A DNA stretch of 64,000 bases, taken from the NCBI GenBank assembly GCA_938020445.1, contig CALIIC010000048.1, positions 51,593 through 115,592 of the forward strand, written 5' to 3'. Source of the stretch: an uncultured Flavobacteriaceae bacterium (lineage in GTDB: Bacteria > Bacteroidota > Bacteroidia > Flavobacteriales > Flavobacteriaceae). Numbering within the stretch: the first letter of the stretch is position 1; every line of letters begins with the position of its first letter. Positions 28,474-37,222 of the stretch are shown one piece after another. Position numbers and translations under genes: made by a program. The notes under the pieces are model-generated. The model did no database searches and was not told the DNA's origin. It was given only the letters and a program-made list of their open reading frames with translations.

Positions 28474-29505
28474 TTGAGCACCGGTAAATACGTTCTTGTA
28501 GATTCTCGAAAGGTCCACTTTCATATGATGGGCAAGGGTCCCGCCTTGCTACTATTTCATCCTTCTCCCCATACTTCGGAAATCCTACTGCCCTTGGCAA
28601 AAGAACTGGCTTCCCATTACACGGTTTTTTCCATTGACACCCCTGGATATGGCAAATCGGATGCCTTGGGGTTTGAACCCAACGCGCTGAATGAATATAC
28701 AGATTTTTTACATAAGGCGTTAAAAGAAATGGGCTTGAAACAACCAGTGTTTTATGGTTCTGCCACTGGCGCACAGATTGCAATTCGGTACGCCTTGGAA
28801 TACCCAGATGATGTCTCTTGCCTTTTTTTGGACAACGCGGCACATTTTGATGATGCATTGCGTAGCCAAATTTTGCAACATTACTTCCCCGACCTACGCC
28901 CGCAGCTTAATGGGAATCATTTGACACAAATCTGGAGAATGGTCAGCCAAATGTTCCAGTATTTTCCATGGTGTTTTACCACGGACGAATACGCCTTGAA
29001 CCGACCGCAGCTTCCAGCAGCCGCACTGCACTATATAGCCATAGATTATTTAAAGGCCGGAAAGCATTATGATTATGCTTACAAAGCTGCGTTTCAGCAT
29101 GAGCGTGCTACTTTTGTGCAACAATTAAAAGTACCGACGACCATATTTCGCTGGAACAATAGCATCATCACTAGATATGTAGATGATTTGTTGGCCTTCG
29201 AATTCCCCCCAAATGTATCTTCCTTTGAAATTAACGGAGATCCTACAGAGCGTATGCATTTGATGACGCAGTTTATAAAGGACAAAGCAGAAGGGTTTTT
29301 AGTTTGTCAAGTATCTGAAAAAATCAAACCCTATGCTGACGCCCCAAGAATAGCATACCTGAAAGAAAATAATCATCCTCCGAAGGCTACTGCCGATGGG
29401 CTGTACCTAAAGCAAGCATGGGATGCATTGGTATTGCAGAACCCAACCCTAAGTGCAGAAGAAATTCAAGCGTGCCTTGTTGATTGGTACACAAATCCAA
29501 ATTAA
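28474..29505 (+). CDS. Alpha/beta-hydrolase fold protein with atypical nucleophile elbow
   Basis: A 343-residue protein, started at a TTG codon. The fold is clear: LLLFHPSPHTSEILLPLA (oxyanion loop), YTVFSIDTPGYGKSDALG, then the elbow. The elbow reads YGSATGAQIA, so the usual G-x-Ser-x-G becomes G-S-Ala97-T-G, with Ser one position early. A late acid is plausible, and the catalytic His may be the one in ERMHLM near residue 265. Alpha/beta-fold proteins lacking the Ser nucleophile include cofactor-free dioxygenases and lyases, so a simple esterase is not assured. It is the first gene of a rightward unit (hydrolase, lipoprotein, SDR) and divergent from the MDR reductase across the 37-bp operator. 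Confidence 0.8.
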   Translation: MSTGKYVLVDSRKVHFHMMGKGPALLLFHPSPHTSEILLPLAKELASHYTVFSIDTPGYGKSDALGFEPNALNEYTDFLHKALKEMGLKQPVFYGSATGAQIAIRYALEYPDDVSCLFLDNAAHFDDALRSQILQHYFPDLRPQLNGNHLTQIWRMVSQMFQYFPWCFTTDEYALNRPQLPAAALHYIAIDYLKAGKHYDYAYKAAFQHERATFVQQLKVPTTIFRWNNSIITRYVDDLLAFEFPPNVSSFEINGDPTERMHLMTQFIKDKAEGFLVCQVSEKIKPYADAPRIAYLKENNHPPKATADGLYLKQAWDALVLQNPTLSAEEIQACLVDWYTNPN

Positions 29506-29514
29506 AAATTCATC

Positions 29515-30273
29515 ATGAAAAAGTTACTTTATACACTTATCCTTTCAATCATCCTTGTTGGCTGCAAGGAAAACAACACAACTCCTGAACCAACACCAGA
29601 AACTACCAAGCTTGTTTCCTTGGAAGGTACCTGGGATAATTTTCAGCAATACTGGCTCGAAAACACTGAAACGGACATACACAGGGTAAAAACGGATGAC
29701 AAACACCGTCATTTATCGATGGTTATTCAAGAAGTTGAAAATGGGGGGTATTCAGCAGCACTTAAGGAGGGGAGAAACGGTCAACAGTTCGTAGAAACCA
29801 TGGCGCTCAGCGAAGCAGATTTGGCAGGGCCAGATTTCAAAATAGATGGTGACACCTTATATGTAACAGGAAGAAGCCATTTTGAAAATAAGGACCCTTA
29901 CAAGTTCATACGTACACGAAAATTTTCTGGCTGGATAGAAGTCCCTATGAAACAATACCCAGACAGTATATATAGGAAATCCAATCTTGAAATTCACGAC
30001 CAGGGAGGGATGGCCGAGCTGCACGTAGATGGCATTCAATACACCGCAGAGCTAACGCAACTGCTTTTTGGACAAAAATTAGCGATCATGAAATTGGCTA
30101 TTTATGATATGCCGTTAGATAGTGTAGAAATTAATAGTCGTTCTATTAGCTATACTTGGTTGAATCCCGAAGCCAAAAGAACGGGCATTAATCTTCGTAA
30201 AGTGACTTCGGGATGGACGCTTATCGAGCCCGGTTATATAAATTCGGACAATACGAAGTTTGATAAAAAATAG
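29515..30273 (+). CDS. Hypothetical lipoprotein
   Basis: A 252-residue protein with a clear lipoprotein signal (MKKLLYTLILSIILVGCKEN, lipobox LVGC near residue 17). The mature part is mostly beta-strand pattern with GTWDNFQQYW near residue 40 and DMPLDSVEINSRSISYTW near the end. The opening GTW-N and beta-rich pattern are lipocalin-like, but I do not recognise a family. It begins 9 bp after the hydrolase stop and its stop nearly touches the SDR start, so it belongs to that unit. Probably exported and anchored in a membrane; role unknown. Confidence 0.75.
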   Translation: MKKLLYTLILSIILVGCKENNTTPEPTPETTKLVSLEGTWDNFQQYWLENTETDIHRVKTDDKHRHLSMVIQEVENGGYSAALKEGRNGQQFVETMALSEADLAGPDFKIDGDTLYVTGRSHFENKDPYKFIRTRKFSGWIEVPMKQYPDSIYRKSNLEIHDQGGMAELHVDGIQYTAELTQLLFGQKLAIMKLAIYDMPLDSVEINSRSISYTWLNPEAKRTGINLRKVTSGWTLIEPGYINSDNTKFDKK

Positions 30274-30274
30274 C

Positions 30275-31021
30275 ATGATCCAGTCAGCATATACCGCGTT
30301 ACATTCGTACATCATTATCGTTGGGGCCAATAGTGGTATTGGGCTAGCGCTGATCAAGCAACTTTTAGATACCAAAGCGACCGTATTTGGTATTGATATT
30401 CAAAAAGAATCGAAGACCTCAGCTTCGAACCATTTTCAATATTATACGGCAAACCCCCTCGAGGAAGAAAGCCTTTTGGTAGTTGCAGAAAACATTAGAA
30501 GGCAAACCGCCCATGTAAACGGACTCGTAAATCTTTCGGGAACCATCTCGCAGTTTACATCAATAAGCGAGCTAACATTTGAGGATTGGAACGAAACGTA
30601 TGATATTAGCTTTAAAAGCTGTTTCAATGCATGCAAGGCGTTTGTACCATTGCTCAAAGAAGCAACGAACGGTGCCCTAGTCAACATGTCATCGGGCCTT
30701 GCCTTTATCGGCCAGAAAAACTATGGGCCCTATAGCGCTGCAAAGGCGGCCATACTAAGCTTCAGTAAAACCCTGGCTGCGGAACTTGCTCCGACCATCC
30801 GGGTAAATACCGTCGCCCCCGGGGCCGTGGATACTGATTTTATTTACAAGAAAGATGGGAGCACCCGATTCGATAAAGAAGCCTATACCAAAATGGTGCC
30901 TTTAGGCAGCATGGCAAAACCAGCGGAAATTAGTTCGGTTATCCTGTTCTTGTTAAGTGAAGGCGCCTCCCATATGACCGGGCAATGCCTGCATATCAAT
31001 GGCGGGGCGGGGATGCACTGA
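30275..31021 (+). CDS. Short-chain dehydrogenase/reductase
   Basis: I start at the ATG at 30275 (one base after the lipoprotein stop) rather than 30260, which would overlap. The 248-residue protein has the cofactor motif IIVGANSGIGLALI, NLSGT where classical SDRs have NNAG, catalytic Ser in NMSSGLAFIG and the YxxxK pair in YSAAKAAIL, then VNTVAPGAVDT and the C-terminal GQCLHINGG. It is a classical SDR that oxidises an alcohol or reduces a ketone with NAD(P)(H). It is the last gene of the rightward unit; a low-complexity repeat begins at its stop codon. Confidence 0.9.
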   Translation: MIQSAYTALHSYIIIVGANSGIGLALIKQLLDTKATVFGIDIQKESKTSASNHFQYYTANPLEEESLLVVAENIRRQTAHVNGLVNLSGTISQFTSISELTFEDWNETYDISFKSCFNACKAFVPLLKEATNGALVNMSSGLAFIGQKNYGPYSAAKAAILSFSKTLAAELAPTIRVNTVAPGAVDTDFIYKKDGSTRFDKEAYTKMVPLGSMAKPAEISSVILFLLSEGASHMTGQCLHINGGAGMH

Positions 31022-31358
31022 AAAGTGCAAGTGCAAGTGCAAGTGTCAAGTTCAAACTCAAACTCAAACTCAAATATCAAATTCAACTGCAAAAAGTAGG
31101 AAGACAAATTCAAGTTCAAACTCAAATATCAAATTCAACTGCAAAAAGCAGAAGACAAAAGACCGCTGCGCTGAAAGAGCAAAGACAATAGACTAAAGAC
31201 AAATTCAAGTTCAAGTGCAAGTGCAAGGGTCAAGTTCAAGCTCAAACTCAAATATCAAATTCAACTACAAAAACTATTAACTATTTACTGATTAACTGTT
31301 TACCGATTACTCAGTACTGTTCATTGTTCACTATTTACTGATAACTGCTAATCGACTA
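31022..31358. repeat. Composite low-complexity intergenic repeat, copy 1
   Basis: Starts at the SDR stop with GTGCAAGTGCAAGTGCAAG, continues with degenerate CAAGTTCAAACTCAAA and TATCAAATTCAACTGC units (a block of about 60 bp occurs twice almost unchanged), then AAGACAATAGACTAAAGAC. It ends in a TTACTGATTAACTG / CGATTACTCAGTACT tract. It fills the gap between two convergent genes. A second element with the same order of sub-blocks is at 47020-47270. Confidence 0.8.
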
Positions 31359-31366
31359 TTTCAAAA

Positions 31367-32140
31367 TCACCCCATCACCCCTTTCACCAAGCCGCCATCT
31401 ACCGTAATGGTCTGCCCTGTAATATAACTACTATGAGGAGATAGTAACCAAAGTGCTAAAGAAGCAAAATCCTCCGGTTGCCCAATTTTTTTAACCGCCG
31501 TTTGTTCAGAAAAAGTTCTTCTAATCTCTTCCTCTGGAATACCCTTTAGCTCGCTGTTTTTTGCGAACAGGTTTTCCATACGCTGTGTTGCGTGATAACC
31601 AGGTCCCAAAATATTAAGAGTCACCCCCGATGCGCCTATTTCTTGGGCAAGGGTTTTTACATAACCGGTCACTGCCAATCGCATCGCGTTGCTCAGTACC
31701 AAATTTTCTACGGGTTGTTTGGTAGCTACACTTTCAATATAAAGCAGTCGACCATATTCTTGTTCCATCATTTTGGGGAGTAACGCTTGGGTCAGCCCAA
31801 TCTTCCAACGGACCACAGTCTTATATGCATTGTCCCAGTCAGATAGGGTCGTCTCCAAAACGGGCATTGCCGGTGGGCCGCCAGAATTAATAACAGCTCC
31901 GGTAAGCACACGGTCTCCAATTTTCGTCAGTACCTCATCTAAAACAGCTTCTGATGACAGATCCCCTGCAACCACTTCTATACGGTCACTGGTCTGTTGC
32001 AGCGTTGTTAGTTTAGACCGCGTACGCGCCACCGCAATTACCAAAGCACCTTCCGCAATAAGTTGTTCGACAATTGCTTTGCCGAGACCACTTGTAGCGC
32101 CACCGACCAAAAAAAGTTTCTCTGTTAAATGTAGCTTCAT
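31367..32140 (-). CDS. Atypical SDR-family oxidoreductase
   Basis: A 257-residue protein with LVGGATSGLGKAIVEQL as the cofactor loop and the SDR C-terminal GQTITVDGG. The catalytic Ser is in YIESVATK, but the YxxxK pair is absent: the position reads PVENLVLSNAMRLAVTG. This belongs to an SDR branch with NLVLSN in place of the Tyr-Lys pair, so it may be non-canonical or non-reductive. Its start overlaps the symporter stop by 4 bp (ATGA), and it is the last gene of the long leftward operon that starts with the HMG-CoA-lyase-like gene. Confidence 0.82.
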   Translation of the reverse strand: MKLHLTEKLFLVGGATSGLGKAIVEQLIAEGALVIAVARTRSKLTTLQQTSDRIEVVAGDLSSEAVLDEVLTKIGDRVLTGAVINSGGPPAMPVLETTLSDWDNAYKTVVRWKIGLTQALLPKMMEQEYGRLLYIESVATKQPVENLVLSNAMRLAVTGYVKTLAQEIGASGVTLNILGPGYHATQRMENLFAKNSELKGIPEEEIRRTFSEQTAVKKIGQPEDFASLALWLLSPHSSYITGQTITVDGGLVKGVMG

Positions 32141-33033
32141 ACGTTTTCTTCTTTAACTATCATTCCTCTGTAAAGATAAATAACTCCAATGGCAAATACA
32201 CACATAACAACCCCATATACCCCTGGCGTGGCAGCCATTTCCGGGCTATTCAATAGACTAGGTGATATGGCAAGAGTCATCCCTAAAACGTTGTTTTGCA
32301 TCCCACTCTCAATAGATATGGTTGCTGCCTGCTTTGTTGAGAGTCTTAAAAATTTCGCGCTAAAAAAACCAATTCCCAAAGTTAATATGTTCAACAGTAC
32401 AACACTTAGAAATGCCGCTTTTAAAAAACGCCAACTGTCTCCTATTTCCTCTAACTTCAGCACCATAAAAATCAAGGCAAGTACGATGACGGTTATGGAA
32501 CCCCATTTGATGGCAGGCCTACTTTTATCTGCAAAGTTGGAAAATTTGTAGTTGATAAACATTCCAATAAAAACAGGGAGCGCCGTTAATTTAAAAATGT
32601 TGAAAATCGTTTTCCCCAACGGAAGTTGAATGCTTTTGGATGCTTCCCCAAGAATAGCGTCCAACGAAAAATTGATGATTAACGGAATGGTGAAAATAGT
32701 AACAAGACTACTGATCGCGGTCAAGGTAATGGACAAGGCCGTGTCCCCTTTGGCTAAATACGAATATAAATTAGAAACCGCACCGCCAGGACTACACGCA
32801 CAAACCATCAAGCCCATGGCTATCATGGGTTCCATAGGAACCAGCAACACAATGCCATATGCGATGAGCGGTACAAGAACAATCTGATTTAAAAGTCCGG
32901 TAAAAACCGCTTTCGGGGCGGTGCCCACCCTGGTAAAATCAGGTATTGTCAAGGTCATCCCCATCCCGAACATCACCAAAAAAAGGAGTATTTGAAGTAT
33001 CGCGGGAATGTAAGCTGATAAAAATTCCGTCAT
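32137..33033 (-). CDS. Bile acid:sodium symporter family (BASS) transporter
   Basis: A 298-residue membrane protein with about nine or ten hydrophobic segments. The signature ACSPGGAVSNLYSYLAKGDTAL near residue 95 is the crossover motif of BASS transporters, and a second GMQNNVLGMTLA matches the other crossover helix. Family members carry out Na+-coupled import of organic anions such as bile acids, pyruvate or pantothenate. Inside the catabolic operon it probably moves the organic-acid substrate across the inner membrane. The stop overlaps the downstream SDR start by 4 bp, and it begins 12 bp after the hydrolase upstream. Confidence 0.9.
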   Translation of the reverse strand: MTEFLSAYIPAILQILLFLVMFGMGMTLTIPDFTRVGTAPKAVFTGLLNQIVLVPLIAYGIVLLVPMEPMIAMGLMVCACSPGGAVSNLYSYLAKGDTALSITLTAISSLVTIFTIPLIINFSLDAILGEASKSIQLPLGKTIFNIFKLTALPVFIGMFINYKFSNFADKSRPAIKWGSITVIVLALIFMVLKLEEIGDSWRFLKAAFLSVVLLNILTLGIGFFSAKFLRLSTKQAATISIESGMQNNVLGMTLAISPSLLNSPEMAATPGVYGVVMCVFAIGVIYLYRGMIVKEENV

Positions 33034-33045
33034 CTATTGCGTTGC

Positions 33046-33972
33046 TTATTGCTGGTTTTTCCAGGTGGTTGCAATTTCCCCTCCTGAAGTGGACCATACT
33101 GCCGGGTGACTGCTTAATTTTTCAAGCACTCGCTCCAAATACTGAATGCGATGTGGTTGCCCCAATACCCAAGGGTGAATATTCAGGCCTAAAACACGCC
33201 CCCCGCCAATACTGCTCTCTTCCAATAAAAATTCAAAAGCATCGGTTACCTGATCGGCCCAATCTTCCGCAGCGTGCAAATTGTTGTTTATAATAAAGTA
33301 GTCGTCCAATTCCGTGGGTAAGGGCATTGCGACCAAAGTACCATTTTTAGTACTAAAATCATACGGCATCTCATCATTGGCCCAATCACAAAAATAGCTG
33401 ATTCCGTTCGATGCCAGTATATCAGGAGTATTCGCTGATTCATTCTTTGCAGGGCTGATCCACCCTTTGATATCTTGTGCAGTTAGGCTTCTTAAACCAT
33501 CCAATGCCCTTGCAATCAGCGCTTCCTCCTCTTTCATATCTTGGCCCCCATAATGCAATGAGTCCATATCATATCCATGACAGATAATTTCGTTCCCACG
33601 TTCCTTAAGTGTTCCTACCAAATAAGGAAGTCGTTCGGCCAAACGCGTGTTCATAGCGAAGGTAGGTGCAATACCAAACCGATCAAAGGCCTTAAAAAAA
33701 CGATAGATACCCACTCTATTTCCGTAATCCCGTAAGCTATAATGCCTTAAATCGGGATACGGTTTGGTCATTCCTCCTGGCACTTTAAAAGGAATCCCTT
33801 TTTGATTCAAGGGAAAAAATTGTAAACCTACATTCACCCACAGCGCAATTTTCTTTCCGTTAGGCCATTGTACCGCTTTACGATCTTGTAGCATCTTCCA
33901 TTCATAACGGTCATGATCCATTCCGTATGAACGTTCCGGATATTTTAGGTAGTCATTATCCAAAGTTGCCAT
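33046..33972 (-). CDS. PuuE-like polysaccharide-deacetylase-fold hydrolase (paralogue 2)
   Basis: I choose the ATG at 33972 (MATLDNDYLKYPERSYGMDH), giving 308 residues and a 17-bp overlap with the upstream gene; the longer start at 34014 adds an unlikely N-terminus. The fold is recognised from WPNGKKIALWVNVGLQFFPLN, RDYGNRVGIYRFFKAFDRF, NEIICHGYD and GWISPAKNESANTPDIL. The CE4 metal motif TFDDG is missing. The cofactor-independent allantoinase PuuE, a cyclic-amide hydrolase, was recruited from this fold and is also atypical. A hydrolase of a cyclic amide or imide is more likely than a glycan deacetylase, given the operon. It is a paralogue of the gene just upstream; both may act together. Confidence 0.8.
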   Translation of the reverse strand: MATLDNDYLKYPERSYGMDHDRYEWKMLQDRKAVQWPNGKKIALWVNVGLQFFPLNQKGIPFKVPGGMTKPYPDLRHYSLRDYGNRVGIYRFFKAFDRFGIAPTFAMNTRLAERLPYLVGTLKERGNEIICHGYDMDSLHYGGQDMKEEEALIARALDGLRSLTAQDIKGWISPAKNESANTPDILASNGISYFCDWANDEMPYDFSTKNGTLVAMPLPTELDDYFIINNNLHAAEDWADQVTDAFEFLLEESSIGGGRVLGLNIHPWVLGQPHRIQYLERVLEKLSSHPAVWSTSGGEIATTWKNQQ

Positions 33973-34909
33973 ACTGTTGTTTTTTGTTTTTGATATCGTC
34001 CAGCGCGGCATCATAGTAATTATCTAAAAAGAACTGGGCTATTTCTTTTCCCGTAGTCACCCATACATCTGAATGTCCTGTAATATATTCCAATGCCTCT
34101 TCGTATGCTTTGATACGATGTGCGTTGCTCACCTGATAATTATGTGTGGGGATGCACATAATAGTGCCACTTTCTGCGCCTTCGGCATAGAGTCTATCAA
34201 AATTGTCTTTGAGTTCTTTTCCATAACGGCGGGGCGTAATTTTCTGTACCAGATAGGCAATGGTATCATTCATTTCCAAGGAGTAGGGAATCGATACAAA
34301 CCGCTTTCCTTGCCTTAAATTAATAGGCGTTGGCTGATCATCATGAAAAAGATCACAGGAATAAAAGCCAGCTGCTTCCCCAAAAAGTTCCGTACCTACT
34401 TCAGCGAACAAATCCAAGGTATGGTCCGAGTGGGATAAGGCGGGCGCCAAGTAACCCGCGCATTTTTGTCCGGTATGCTTGTAAATGGTTTCGATGGAAT
34501 CTTTGATCATTTCGCGCTCCTGGGCCTCGGTCATCCCGTAGGTATAACGGGTATTGTAAATACCGTGACTAAAGAATTCCCAATTGCGTTCTTTGCATAG
34601 TTCAATAATCTCGGGATGGTGATCACAAAGTGCTGTGGATAACGAAATAGATCCACGAATACCATACTTGTCTAACAATTGCATTTGACGGGCATGCCCT
34701 ACTCTATTGCCCCAATCCCTGCTGGTATACCCTGGTAAAGCCGGACTCGGTTGTGGCCATGGTTTCCGAAACGGATTATTGGGCGGATTCAATTCGTAAA
34801 ATTCAATGTTAGGAGCTACCCAAAAGGCCACTTTGGCCCCATTTGGCCAGCTAATCTTAGGCCTATTTTCATAAGGCCAATACTCGTAATATCCGGGATC
34901 TTCTTTCAT
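33956..34909 (-). CDS. PuuE-like polysaccharide-deacetylase-fold hydrolase (paralogue 1)
   Basis: A 317-residue NodB-fold protein with ISWPNGAKVAFWVAPNIEFY, TSRDWGNRVGHARQMQLL, WEFFSHGIYNTRY, GYLAPALSHSDHTLDL and IPTHNYQVSNAHR. No signal peptide is visible, so it is cytoplasmic, unlike peptidoglycan or chitin deacetylases. The TFDDG metal motif is replaced by NIEFYEL. It resembles PuuE allantoinase-type proteins, which open cyclic amides. It follows the isochorismatase-type gene by 6 bp and overlaps its paralogue downstream. In the operon context I infer ring opening of a cyclic amide or imide; the substrate is not established. Confidence 0.82.
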   Translation of the reverse strand: MKEDPGYYEYWPYENRPKISWPNGAKVAFWVAPNIEFYELNPPNNPFRKPWPQPSPALPGYTSRDWGNRVGHARQMQLLDKYGIRGSISLSTALCDHHPEIIELCKERNWEFFSHGIYNTRYTYGMTEAQEREMIKDSIETIYKHTGQKCAGYLAPALSHSDHTLDLFAEVGTELFGEAAGFYSCDLFHDDQPTPINLRQGKRFVSIPYSLEMNDTIAYLVQKITPRRYGKELKDNFDRLYAEGAESGTIMCIPTHNYQVSNAHRIKAYEEALEYITGHSDVWVTTGKEIAQFFLDNYYDAALDDIKNKKQQYGNFG

Positions 34910-34915
34910 TGAAGG

Positions 34916-35581
34916 TTATTTTAAGGTATTCAACCACTCAAAAACTTCTTGCACCTCTAAAACGTCACAATACTTCAAGGAGAGATCCGTAAGGTTCGCA
35001 TAATGATAGCTTTCGTGCTTGTCGGCAACACATTCCTCAGGAATTATGGTGCGATACCCTCTGGATAAAGAATCGACTCCGGCAGCACGCACACAACCCG
35101 ATGTAGAGCCCCCGGTAAGTATGACCGTATCTACTTGATGCCAGACCAAGAGCGATTGCAAGGGGGTTTCAAAAAATGGGGATGGCATTTTCTTTTCATA
35201 AAAAACGTCCGTCTTTTTATCAACTTCTAAGCGATCATCAAGCTCGGATCTCTCGGAACCAAACTTAATGTTTTGCAAGCTATCCGGGGTGTCGGTTCTT
35301 GTGCCCCAAATTCCCGCATCTGCCGCGGTATCCATATAGGCAACATTGGTCCATACCACAGGCCAATCTAAAACCCTGAACGCTTTTGCAAGTTGGTTCA
35401 CATAATCCAGCTGTTTCGGATCCGCTTCGTAAGCCGTTTTAAATAGGTCCGTTCGCGTGTAAGCCTTCTGAATGTCGATATTGACCAAAGCGGCCTTTTT
35501 ACCAAATCCGAAGCGTTTGCGAGCGGGATTTGCCTTGACTTCCAAATAGATCTCCTTCGCGGTTTTGTTAGTTGTTTGCAT
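34916..35581 (-). CDS. Isochorismatase-family cysteine amidohydrolase
   Basis: A 221-residue protein with the Asp-Lys-Cys triad of the family: Asp in VNIDIQKAY near residue 34, Lys in YEKKMPSPFF near residue 130, Cys in GGSTSGCVRAAGVDSL near residue 162. The closest named activities with this layout are N-carbamoylsarcosine, ureidoacrylate and maleamate amidohydrolases. It would hydrolyse a terminal amide to an acid and ammonia. Directly upstream of two ring-opening-type hydrolases, it fits the second step of imide or cyclic-amide breakdown (half-amide to dicarboxylate). Specificity is inferred from context. Confidence 0.88.
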   Translation of the reverse strand: MQTTNKTAKEIYLEVKANPARKRFGFGKKAALVNIDIQKAYTRTDLFKTAYEADPKQLDYVNQLAKAFRVLDWPVVWTNVAYMDTAADAGIWGTRTDTPDSLQNIKFGSERSELDDRLEVDKKTDVFYEKKMPSPFFETPLQSLLVWHQVDTVILTGGSTSGCVRAAGVDSLSRGYRTIIPEECVADKHESYHYANLTDLSLKYCDVLEVQEVFEWLNTLK

Positions 35582-35585
35582 GGTG

Positions 35586-36038
35586 TTATTCCTTTTGTTT
35601 ACGGGTCTTTACTTTAGAAGACTGCATTGAAATTATTTTCCAAGTATTGTTATGAATCGTCCAAACCACCGTTAGGCGATACCTACCTTTCGGAAAATCT
35701 TTGTATTTGCGTTCGTTTATATAATTGGTGAGTACTACGTTCTCGCAAACAATTAAAAATTCAATTTCAGAACTTTCGTAGGCTTCAAAGGTGTTTTTGA
35801 TATTAACCAAGGCCACTTCTTTATTGTACTTCTTTCCGCTTTGGGAGGTAAGAATTAAGTTTGGATGATACAATTGATCTGCCAATTCAACATTACTGTT
35901 CAGGTGTGCGGTTCTTAAATTTTTGATTTGCTTGTGTATGTGTTCTGTAACCGCTGAACTGGTTTCTTGTGCATTCCCAGACAGCGTCAATAACAATGTA
36001 ATGACCATCACTAACAATACTTTTACCAAATGCATCAT
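35586..36038 (-). CDS. Exported SnoaL/DUF4440-like small protein
   Basis: A 150-residue protein with a Sec signal peptide (VKVLLVMVITLLLTLSGNAQ, cleavage near residue 24) and an NTF2/SnoaL-like alpha-beta pattern (LNSNVELADQLYHPNLILTSQSG, YRLTVVWTIHNNTWKIIS). These are DUF4440/ketosteroid-isomerase-like domains, often without a known activity. The ATG overlaps the CoA-transferase stop by 4 bp, so it is translationally coupled within the operon. Its periplasmic location among cytoplasmic catabolic enzymes is notable; role unknown. Confidence 0.72.
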   Translation of the reverse strand: MMHLVKVLLVMVITLLLTLSGNAQETSSAVTEHIHKQIKNLRTAHLNSNVELADQLYHPNLILTSQSGKKYNKEVALVNIKNTFEAYESSEIEFLIVCENVVLTNYINERKYKDFPKGRYRLTVVWTIHNNTWKIISMQSSKVKTRKQKE

Positions 36039-37222
36039 TCTTCAGCTGTTTTAATTATCCCTTCGGCGATCATTTTAGCGATGGCCGCGTCATCGATCTT
36101 CAAACTTTTCAACACTTCAGCAGTGTGTTCGCCAATACTTGGCGGGTCTAACCGTTTTTCAACTCTCGTACCTTTATATTCCAACGGAAATTTGGGCAAT
36201 TTGGTGGTTTTACCATTCCCCATATCCACTTCCATTAGGCTATTGCCTTTATTCAATTGTTCGTCTTCAAAAAGATCTTCTGGTCGGCTTATCGGTGCAA
36301 ACGGAATATGTCCACGTTCACAGCGTTCTACAATCTCCGCTTTCGTGAACTGTCTCACTCGATCATCCAAAGCGGGAATAAACCATTCACGTTCGTTGAT
36401 TCGTAAGTTATTTGTTTTCAGGCGCGTATCGTTCAACCAATCGTCCCATTGAAAGACATCACACAAACGCTCCCAATGCTTTTCGCTGATGATACCGATA
36501 AATGCTTTGTCATCATCTTTCGTATCAAAAACCTTGTAAATAGACCAGGCGCTCACACGAGAAGGCATGGGCGGAATTTGATAATCTATCTGTGAGGAAT
36601 ACGCCATATGCTGTCCCATTAAAAAAGCACAGGTTTCAAACAAAGCTGCTTTTACAAGTCCGCCTTCTCCTGTTTTTTCACGCTCGTACAGCGCTTGAAG
36701 AATACCGATATAACCGAACATGCCTCCTGTAATATCGATCACCGAAGTGCCCGCTCGAAGTGGATCCCCTTCGCGTCCTGTCATATACGCGAGGCCACCC
36801 ATCATCTGCACCACCTCATCCATAGCATGTCTTTTCTCATAGGGACCACTTAAAAACCCTTTGAGCGAACAATAGATCAGCCCTTTGTTAAGTGTTTTTA
36901 GTGTATCATAGCCCAAACCAAGACGATCCATGGTACCCGGACCAAAATTTTCTACAATTACATCGTACTCCTTCACCAAATCATAGATCAGTTGAAGACC
37001 TTCTTTCGATTTCAGGTTAACCGCCAAGCTTTTTTTGTTTCGGTTGTAAAACCAAAAATAGCCCGTACCAAACCCTTGTAAACGCCGAGTACTATCCCCA
37101 TTTGTAGGTTCTACATGCACCACATCGGCACCCATATCCGCCAACATCAAACCTGCACAAGGCCCCATAACGGCATGGGTGAATTCTAAGACTTTTATAC
37201 CTTTTAGGGGTGCACTACTCAT
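36035..37222 (-). CDS. Class III (CaiB/BaiF family) CoA-transferase
   Basis: A 395-residue protein with the family N-terminus LKGIKVLEFTHAVMGPCAGLMLADMGADVVHVEP, the NRNKKSLAVNLKSKEG segment, the IVENFGPGTMDRLGLGYD block, the catalytic Asp in KRHAMDEVVQ (near residue 148) and a C-terminal SIGEHTAEVLKSL. These enzymes move CoA from a donor such as succinyl-CoA to an organic acid. The start overlaps the carboxymuconolactone-decarboxylase-like gene by 4 bp. Beside LeuCD-like hydratase and HMG-CoA-lyase-like genes, a substrate of the citramalate or alkylmalate type is the most economical inference. Confidence 0.92.
   Translation of the reverse strand: MSSAPLKGIKVLEFTHAVMGPCAGLMLADMGADVVHVEPTNGDSTRRLQGFGTGYFWFYNRNKKSLAVNLKSKEGLQLIYDLVKEYDVIVENFGPGTMDRLGLGYDTLKTLNKGLIYCSLKGFLSGPYEKRHAMDEVVQMMGGLAYMTGREGDPLRAGTSVIDITGGMFGYIGILQALYEREKTGEGGLVKAALFETCAFLMGQHMAYSSQIDYQIPPMPSRVSAWSIYKVFDTKDDDKAFIGIISEKHWERLCDVFQWDDWLNDTRLKTNNLRINEREWFIPALDDRVRQFTKAEIVERCERGHIPFAPISRPEDLFEDEQLNKGNSLMEVDMGNGKTTKLPKFPLEYKGTRVEKRLDPPSIGEHTAEVLKSLKIDDAAIAKMIAEGIIKTAEE

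Noticed and set aside
30985..31196. Two overlapping plus-strand ORFs of 65-68 codons rich in Lys, Cys, Gln and Ser
   Set aside because: They are read from the low-complexity repeat (repeated CKCK and QTQT) and overlap the SDR 3' end; this is a repeat artefact.
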